Source of the DNA: Symsagittifera roscoffensis
Taxonomy: Eukaryota > Xenacoelomorpha > Acoela > Convolutidae
Reading direction: 5' to 3'
DNA length: 64,000 nucleotides
Assembly (NCBI RefSeq): GCF_963678635.1
Contig: NC_087063.1
Span: 31,138,599 to 31,202,598 of the forward strand
Numbering within the stretch: position 1 is the first letter of the stretch; every line of letters starts with the position of its first letter. Shown here piece after piece: positions 58,114-64,000 of the stretch. The position numbers and the translations under genes are program-made. The notes under the pieces were generated by a model, which was not told where the DNA came from, searched no databases, and saw nothing but the letters and a program-made list of their open reading frames with translations.

Positions 58114-58932
58114 GTTTTTCCACTGCTGTTTTTAATCAAGTTTCTTCCACTACTGCAATTCTTGTGGATGCAGCCTGTTGTCATTGTATCCAGCAACTAT
58201 TGTTAATGTATTTAGGCGCTTTGGTCTGTATTGCAAAACTGTTTCAAACAGATCATGAAGCGTTGCGCCGCGCTAGGAGTGAATTGTTGATTTTACTAGA
58301 GGTGGTTTGATATATTTGGTCCTTAGAGTCCCGATAACTAGTTTCTGTGAGAACTCAGGGATGCGTCTTGCCTGGAATTGCGGCATCTACCTGAAACACA
58401 GACAACTGGGGCGAGAAAGGAAGCTCTTTGGGGTGATTTATGAATACTTTCACTTAGGATTTAAAATTGCTTAGGCAAAGGCGATGAAAAAGAAGAAAGG
58501 AGTGCTACAACCTGACGTCGATTTGGAGGTCGATTCACCAGCTCACTCCTTCTTGCGTCTAGTTACGCCAGGGAAACTTCATTCGCCTACGGCTGGGATG
58601 GCGAGATTTGGTAAGATAACCAGAAGAGGAAAGCCCAGCGCGCATATGATATGAAAACACACAAGCTTTTTAATAAGTTTGTCACAACAATCAAAATCTG
58701 TTTAGCTGGTAAGACCTAAACTATAGCTAAAATGCATTGAAATGGCGGTTTCGGTCTCTTTTTATCGGAAGTTTGTACCGTTTCAATGACTTTCAAAATC
58801 TACCCTACTCGCTTTTAAACGATTTGCAAAAGTGGAAACATATAGTTTGTGGAACCAGAAATGATAAAAAACGCTTCATTTTGCGTTAAAATATGCAATA
58901 AAGTTATGCTGTCCTTTTACAGAGGCTGCTAG
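58114..58932. other. No recognised gene
   Basis: Neither strand shows a convincing frame. If the SGNH call is right, its N-terminal part should lie here on minus but is too degraded to see. The right part may include the decayed start of the gag that becomes readable on + at 58,933. Confidence 0.4.
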
Positions 58933-59350
58933 AATTACTACGATGAGACTGTTAAAGAGTTTTGAAGGCACTACTAGGAAGTCACTACTAGTGAGTCTCC
59001 GGGTATTGCTAAACGTTCCACTTCAGAGCCGGCCCTTTACCTGAAAGCCGTAACTAGAATTGAGGAACAGCCGCGAAGTGTAATGGCCATACGAAGGGAG
59101 AAAACAGACGCTTTCATTGACTCGGTTAGCAGACTCATTGAGCTGATATCGTTGGGAAACGAGAATAGCTCGAAGAGAAGTTAGTCAAAGATGCAGTGAT
59201 CACTGGGGCGAAACATGACGCAGAGGCAACCGATATTAGGGAAAAAAGTCAAGAGATCAAGCGAGAACACCAATCGGACCAAAAATGGGCAAAAATAATG
59301 AACAAACCAGAATACAAAGTAAATCTGCAAAACGAAATCTTTCTATTACG
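58933..59350 (+). pseudogene. Ty3-like gag relic
   Basis: Frame 1 (58,933-59,184) reads NYYDETVKEF, then SEPALYLKAVTRIEEQPRSV and REKTDAFIDSVSRLIELISL. A shift near 59,165 continues as LEEKLVKDAVITGAKHDAEA, then IREKSQEIKREHQ. The second part is the typical gag pattern E..LVKD.++.G. near the capsid end. Several stops are present. It lies directly before a protease relic. Confidence 0.6.
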
Positions 59351-59458
59351 CTAACATTATTGAATGGAACACCGTTTAGAAGACTGACTGACAGTGGAAG
59401 TAGCATTTCTCTGATGTCTTCAAATCTACTAACCGGCGCGATTGCCTGAAGCATAAAA
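59351..59458 (+). pseudogene. Retropepsin relic
   Basis: Reads LTLLNGTPFRRL then TDSGSSISLMSSNLL and a stop. The DSGSS active-site motif with a preceding short strand and following hydrophobic residues is that of a retroviral-type aspartic protease, as in Ty3-like pol. It is too short to include the flap or C-terminal domain. Upstream sequence in the same frame (GPKMGKNNEQTRIQSKSAKR) has no clear zinc knuckle. Confidence 0.6.
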
Positions 59459-59462
59459 CTTA

Positions 59463-59706
59463 TCTCAAAAAAGGACTAGCCGCGAAAAGCACAGCTTTAG
59501 AAGTAAACCAGGAAAAGATTTTCTTGAATGTTTCCAACATAAAAAATGAGGACATGAGCCCTCACCGGAACAGCAGAATTTCTCATTATACTAATCTAAG
59601 GAGTGAGACACATGGTATCGCTGTTTTCAGCTGTCTAAAGCGTCTCGATTATCAAAAAAATTTTCAGTTAGAAAAGCACGCAACGCCAACGCTGGACGGC
59701 GCATAA
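59463..59706 (+). pseudogene. Possible continuation of LTR-element pol
   Basis: Open on + with KKGLAAKSTALEVNQEKIFL, MSPHRNSRISHYTNL and CLKRLDYQKNFQLEKHATPT. The last piece vaguely resembles the stretch before the RT in Ty3-like pol, but no RT, RNase H or integrase follows: the next recognisable coding sequence is a PLE on the other strand. Confidence 0.3.
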
Positions 59707-60120
59707 TTGTCAGAGAAAAAGGGGAGTAGAGTGTGGCATATGTTTGAGAGACATAACCACATACTTTATTGCAGTTTAATTTCACAAAACTGATTTAAGG
59801 AATTTTTGATAAAAGCAGGTTTCAAACTTTTTGGCAAAAATGTGCATCGTCAGTATTTTTACTATAAACTAATCTAAATTAGGATAAAACAACAATATAC
59901 AAATGTTATTCACAAAATTTCACATGAATTTTGGTTCTAAACCATCATGTTAAAAAATTAGCCAATCACAGTTGACCTCTAAAGTTAATCAATTTGATTA
60001 AAAATAGTCTGAACCTCTAAAATTCAAATGAAGCTTTTAATTATTTTGGCTGGAAGTTTTTGTCATCATTTCAATATAGGTATGTAAGTTTTTGAATAAA
60101 AAAACCTGAATTATTTGGGA
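59707..60120. other. AT-rich stretch without a gene
   Basis: Long A and T runs, no frame of note. It lies immediately past the C-terminal stop of the minus-strand PLE and so would hold that element's 3' untranslated region. Confidence 0.5.
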
Positions 60121-61890
60121 CTAAAATTTCGAAGTCAATTCCCTGCTTTTAATTTCATCGCGCGTAATCAAAACCGGCTTCTTTTTCCTGATATGTATTG
60201 CTACTACTGTTAACAGTTTTTTTTTGCGTTGTTCGTCCAATCTATAATTTCACATCTGACATCTGCGCAATTTCCCTCAGTTTGATTTTTTGAAGGTGGA
60301 AGTCTACCGGTGAGTCTGCTTTCTTATGTTCCTCATTTCTAGTGGTCAAATGCCCAGCAGTTCATCCAACATAGGTGCGGTACATCCACTATAAGACTGT
60401 AAGAGAGTTTATAACTCACTTTTGACTTGAGAAAAGTCTGACTTCAGCGATGGTAAACGTGATTGTAGTTTTCATGTGGTGAAAACTACTTGAACATTGG
60501 TTTAACTTCGCAATCTGCTTGCAAAATATTGGCTTAGTTTATCTCATTTTTGAACAATCAACATTTGGAGCCTCACATTCTTTGGTGATCGAATCACTGT
60601 CCTGGGGCTTGCCTTCGCACTCAATGATTTTGTACAGGGCGTCTGCTGCCGCATTTGCGAGCCAATTTTCAGGATCTGACGTGTCAACCATTGCGCCCTT
60701 ATATTTTCCATAGATCCTAAACTCGCTACTCCTTTGCTCCCTACTCCTAAAAGCTCTATGTCAGCACCTTTCGTAACACTACGCTTGTACTGAATTCAAT
60801 ATAATACCAGTATCCGATGGTTTTTGGTAACATTTGCAGTACCCTCTTATCTTCCGAGACATTTATGTTCAAATTCAGGAACGGCAAGTTCCCGTGTTGA
60901 TTAGATTCTTCCAGAGTAAATTGGGATTTGGGTAAAGAGAATGGGTGGCATCAAGAACACGAGTGGGCTCACGTTTGACTGTTGTTACAATGTCATGCAT
61001 ATACCTGCAGAACAGTTTTACCTGTGGAGTATCTTCTTTGTTTCTTAGCGCGGCAGCAGCTTTCACAGTACCAGACTATCTGTGTTTTTGATGGGTATAT
61101 CTCATCGGATAGTTTTCCACATTTGAGATGATACCAGTTTCGGCATCTTGCATTCAGCCCCTGTCGATCTATATGTTACATTCCTGCTGTAACATTGGCA
61201 CATATCGTGCTCGTCATCCATTAGCTGTAGCTCCGTCACAGCCGGTGTTTCCGGTATTAAAGCTAAATCATACTCTTTCAGCCATAGATTGCAGGAATTA
61301 CAGCGAGGAAAGCGCCCATAGCTAGACAATCCATTTGAACCTGTCACGAAACATTGCAGATGAAATAATCCTTGATGACCGACATATTCAAAAGCTTTTT
61401 CAAAGTAGACTTTTGAATTTCAGGGGGAGACTTCTGGCTGTACAGCTTCTTCAGAGAAATTTCAATTGCTACCTTCAGGTTAACCATAGTGTATTAACTT
61501 TTCACGTCAAGAAATGCTAGTTTCATCGGGATCTAGAGCAATGTTTTTATTTGATTCCGGCATTTTACTCTTGGATTTGATATTGGCTCCATCGATGCTG
61601 TAAAATTAAACAGTACGGGTGTCGCAACCTTGTGTACCTCAGCTAAACTGTACAAACGGGCAGGTGGCTCCTCTGTTGACCTCGTCTAAATAACAATTGA
61701 TCAGTCTTCTTTTTTTTTGTTCATGGCAAGTAATTTTTGGGCAAATTCCTTCTCAATTTTCAGCATAACCTTTTCAGAGGGTGCATCTTTTTTTTCAAAA
61801 ATTGAGCAGTTTTTCTACAAAGATTTCACTTTTATTTCATGAATTCGTTTACTGCTTTTTTTGCATATGCTTTTTCCGCGGCTTCTATTG
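60121..61890 (-). pseudogene. Penelope-like element: RT with PHD insert plus GIY-YIG end
   Basis: Read on minus from 61,890: a basic N-terminal part with VMLKIEKEFAQKLLAMNKKK; RT entry PARLYSLAEVHKVATPV (61,664); motif A FLDVKS (61,510); YSQKSPPEIQKSTLKKLLN; motif B DCLAMGAFLAV (61,325) where relatives have DGLAMGSPL; LWLKEYDLALIPETPAVTE; a PHD-like finger (61,200-61,053); motif C RYMHDIV (61,003; relatives YVDD); QFTLEESNQHGNLPFLNLNI; YQKPSDTGIILN (60,830). The C-terminal part has KLSQYFASRLRS, VQVVFTT and LQSRLPSLKSDF, then the endonuclease pieces YSGCTAPM, HLTTRNEEHKKADSPV and KKLLTVVAIHIRKKKPV, ending TRDEIKSRELTSKF. Such tails are the GIY-YIG endonuclease of canonical PLEs. At least six frameshifts and many stops make it dead. 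About 50 residues of the thumb appear deleted after ILN. Confidence 0.85.
61053..61200 (-). other. PHD-like finger inside the PLE reverse transcriptase
   Basis: Between motif B and motif C the minus strand reads DMCQCYSRNVTYR, then after one frameshift NARCRNWYHLKC, GKLSDEIYPSKTQIVWYCES, CC. The order C-x-C ... C-x4-H-x2-C ... W-x-C-x2-C is that of a PHD finger, with the third-site first Cys changed to Asn. Upstream (WLKEYDLALIP) and downstream (VKLFCRYMHD) sequences are RT, so the finger is an insert in the palm and not a separate gene. Confidence 0.75.
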
Positions 61891-62200
61891 TACTTAAGTT
61901 CTACTCGATAGTTTTCCGTTTCTACAATCAAGAGAGGAAAATGTCGATATCAAAATTATCTTTTATCCGGGGCTTCGGACGCATTGACAGCATTTCATGC
62001 AACCATCCACAGCAGCTCAATGTTATCAACCACCTTACCTCATCGTTTGTTTCTCCCATCAAGGTTTTAAATGTCTCCTGGACAAAAATTCTAATTTTTG
62101 CATGGTTTTCTGATGTTGTCTTTGTACTTGCACTTGACCCTTTAAGAAATGAATGCCCACAAATGTTCGTCGATTTCTTTCTGCACCAGCGATCGATCCT
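61891..62200. other. PLE 5' part or leader, not resolved
   Basis: On minus, fragments such as RKKSTNICGHSFLKGQVQVQ and ITLSCCGWLHEML look coding but cannot be assigned. A 145-residue frame on + (61,839-62,276) overlaps them and crosses into the LTR; I treat it as antisense because the RT evidence is on minus. Confidence 0.35.
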
Positions 62201-62370
62201 TGTGACATTCGACCAGTATGCGCCAAAATGCAGGTTCAGCAGATTCGGAATTTTAGCAGCGAACCTTCCGAATTGACGGTTTTAAGCGATTAACAACGTT
62301 ATTGGGACGATTAGTCAAACGGTGAAGGTCAAGATATTCTAGTATTTTGAAATTTTAAAAATTCGAACTA

Positions 62371-62378
62371 TGACGTCA
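62371..62378. promoter_or_regulatory. Perfect CRE-type octamer in the LTR
   Basis: TGACGTCA is the consensus binding site of CREB/ATF bZIP factors. It lies in the part of the LTR missing from copy 1, with a second half site (ACGTCAG) about 20 bases on. Such sites are common in LTR promoters, but a single octamer can occur by chance. Confidence 0.4.
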
Positions 62379-62619
62379 TATTTCTGAGAAACGTCAGAAA
62401 TGGCCATTTTGATAAAAAACAGAAGAAAAACACAACAACATTAGTTGCGATAGCGATAACAACAAAAATTGTGATTGAGAAACAACAACAAATTGCAGAA
62501 GTAGCACAGACCGTTCCGAGTTGCAACTATTGTGTCGCTACAAAAGTTGCAAGGCCGTTGCGAACAACGGTGAATGGTGGAACACAGCCTTCCGGAAGGA
62601 AGATAAAAGTCTTATTTCC

Positions 62620-62637
62620 CCGGATTCAAGAATCCGG
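62620..62637. repeat. 18-bp inverted repeat
   Basis: CCGGATTC, AA, GAATCCGG is a perfect palindrome. It is followed by AGGGGTCTCGGGA; a nearly identical AATCCGGAGGGGTCTTGGGA occurs at 63,701, outside the LTR. Confidence 0.7.
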
Positions 62638-63178
62638 AGGGGTCTCGGGACTGGAACTTTTCTCACCTTGTATAAACTTTTAATTTCCCTATTATGTCCT
62701 GAATTGAATTTAATTAACATCTGAATTCATTCTGCTAAGATGAGAAGCTAGGAGTTGGGGGAAAGGGTTGATCCATCTTCGATGGAGATGATGATTTTTA
62801 TCTACTGAACATGAAGAATAATAATTTAACAGATAGTAGTAGCCCTGATTTTAGGAGTGACCTCGTGGTCTGGGGATACTGAGACCCAGCCATGAGCTCA
62901 CTATTTCTGCATGTAATCTAGTTAATTTTAGTGTTTTGACCGAAGCCGAAAGCAGTAACGTTTTTTGTCGACCCGATGTTAGAAAGACCACCGGAAGTAC
63001 TGGCTTGGAAGAGACGGTGAAAAGCATGTAGAGCTCTGTTTAGACGTTGGCCAGTCGTCTTAGAACCTAGCTTTATTTTCCGTCGATATGTATCTTCCGG
63101 GCGAATGTTACATAGATGTTTTTATGGCGCTCCTGGGTGTTATTCTTTTTTAACATCATGACTGGCTGAACCGTTAAC

Positions 63179-63204
63179 GAGCACTCCGCGCCGAGCGGAT
63201 GCTC
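63179..63204. repeat. GC-rich hairpin
   Basis: GAGCA-C-TCCGC and GCGGA-TGCTC pair over ten base pairs with one bulged C and a five-base loop. It sits in an unusually GC-rich stretch (about 63,160-63,290) compared with its flanks. No tRNA or other known RNA is recognised. Confidence 0.55.
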
Positions 63205-63299
63205 ACATTAACGCCCTTAATAGGCCTAAAGCTCCGGGGCGCAAGTGTAGCTCGGAACGCGGAAGCCTTCCGGGTTACCGTGAATAGCTTTTTAACCTA

Positions 63300-63660
63300 G
63301 TTAAGACCGAAAATTCATGAATCAGGAAGGGTGGGGGGATCGGCCATTCCCTCGTTCCCTGAGAGGTTTGTGACCAAAAACAATTAAAGATATATATAAA
63401 ACCAAACAAAAAGTTGTATAGTGCCCAAGAAAAACAAAAAATATAAAAAATAACCGAAAAAACCAAAAACAGTAAAAAAGTAAAAAATCAGTAGAAAACA
63501 TCCCCCCAGACAAGATGTGATCCGACCCTACCGTTTGTTGTTGATAGATATATTGTTGTTACAGGCATTTATATCAGTCAGGATTGTTACGATCAATTTT
63601 GTAGCCCGTTTGTGAGGCTTGTACTGTAGGGTTATTTGAGCTTTTAAGCACGTTAATGAT
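63300..63660. other. A-rich stretch, no gene recognised
   Basis: A-rich on + (AAACCAAACAAAAAG, AAAAACAAAAAATATAAAAAA). Two short frames on minus are Phe-rich products of this composition. Confidence 0.5.
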
Positions 63661-63663
63661 AAA

Positions 63664-63712
63664 TTGCGCTCAATCCGGAAGGGTCAGCTGATTTGCGCTC
63701 AATCCGGAGGGG
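63664..63712. repeat. Short direct repeat, period 29
   Basis: TTGCGCTCAATCCGGAAGGG and TTGCGCTCAATCCGGAGGGG start at 63,664 and 63,693. The CCGGAGGGG core returns near 63,937 and within LTR copy 2, so it is a recurring local motif. Confidence 0.7.
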
Positions 63713-63894
63713 TCTTGGGAGAAGGCTGATCCGGCAAGCAGTACAGGGAGCAACAAGAAGGGGCTCAACGACAACAACAATCGACTGTTGGGTATCGTTA
63801 ACAAGTTTTGTATCCCTTTTGGTACAAAAATTAAGATAGTAATCTGTGGGGGGCTCGACAGTGCTGCACTGTAGTGACCCTTCACCAAACTGCG

Positions 63895-63927
63895 AATATC
63901 CGAGTTAAGCACCTTAATTCGGATATT
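63895..63927. repeat. 14-bp stem hairpin
   Basis: AATATCCGAGTTAA, loop GCACC, TTAATTCGGATATT. One G-T pair is the only imperfection. It could act as a terminal hairpin or target of a mobile element; nothing adjacent identifies it. Confidence 0.65.
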
Positions 63928-64000
63928 AAACAAACCCGGAGGGGTATAGTATTACTAATATTTTTACTTATATAGCCTATATTAATACTCCTATATCGTT

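Larger units (their letters stand above)
62201..63112. repeat. LTR-like repeat, copy 2 (912 bp)
   Basis: Begins TGTGACATTCGACCAG and ends GGGCGAATGTTACA, as in copy 1 and in the same orientation 4.6 kb away. It retains about 280 bases lost from copy 1 (about 62,370-62,650), including a perfect TGACGTCA and a CCGGATTC...GAATCCGG palindrome. The pair plus the gag/protease relic between them suggests one old LTR element, but the outer flanks (GCTGA at 56,980 and TAGAT at 63,113) do not match as a target duplication. Confidence 0.8.

Noticed and set aside
61839-62276. 145-residue + frame as a host gene
   Set aside because: It overlaps the start of the LTR copy and is antisense to the PLE region, whose RT and endonuclease motifs are clear on minus.
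63220-63285. tRNA-like A box (TAGCTCGG) in the GC-rich islet
   Set aside because: No matching B box, no cloverleaf stems.
1-64000. Telomeric simple repeats, given that some PLEs lacking endonuclease attach to chromosome ends
   Set aside because: No run of a short telomere-like repeat is visible anywhere in the window.

Overview
The window looks like repeat-rich DNA from a eukaryote, most likely an aquatic invertebrate animal. It is AT-rich and shows no operons, no rRNA and no intact host gene. What can be recognised are decayed retroelements: Penelope-like elements (PLEs), a non-LTR (LINE-type) reverse transcriptase of a kind I associate with cnidarian and other marine invertebrate genomes, and a Ty3-like LTR element. 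I cannot name the species. No open frame here looks like a functional gene; almost every recognisable protein is broken by stops or frameshifts.

Bases 1 to about 53,110 are one mosaic array of a single complex repeat. The full-length monomer is about 2.36 kb and is best seen as three head-to-tail copies at 14,876-21,948. One strand (called F here when it is the + strand) carries a basic 5' region, a conserved charged stretch (LEKLSERQD...), then the C-terminal half of a PLE reverse transcriptase: the RYIDD catalytic motif, the YQKPTDT motif and a thumb-like region. The opposite strand of the same monomer carries another piece of what looks like the same protein: a motif-B-like stretch followed by a PHD-type zinc finger (CDCCSSWGHISC...WFQCQLC). 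The two pieces face each other tail to tail, so the monomer seems to be an internally inverted PLE. Units are bounded by a 110-140 bp palindrome, found complete at 13 places. They are arranged as direct tandems, as inverted dimers (RT arms around a single-copy thumb spacer of about 250 bp) and as chimeras with shared switch points. A diverged subfamily with a 1.0-1.15 kb period occupies 22,099-25,690.

Bases 53,113-54,363 hold a diverged local duplication and nothing I recognise. Bases 54,364-57,792 (minus strand) are a broken non-LTR element with a PHD-like finger, a proline-rich linker, RT fingers and motif A, a deletion where motifs B and C should be, and the typical C-terminal domain. An LTR-like sequence (56,985-57,624; TGT...ACA ends) interrupts it. 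A second, longer copy lies at 62,201-63,112. Between the two LTR copies are a gag and aspartic-protease relic on + (58,933-59,458) and, on minus (61,890-60,121), a nearly complete PLE: RT motifs, a PHD-like finger between motif B and the catalytic Y-x-x-D, thumb, and a C-terminal GIY-YIG-type endonuclease tail.

This right-hand PLE is the key to the array. It has the same order (motif B, then PHD finger) that survives on one strand of the satellite monomer, so the 53-kb array can be read as an amplified, inverted and internally deleted derivative of a PHD-containing PLE lineage. The last 900 bases hold short inverted and direct repeats only.
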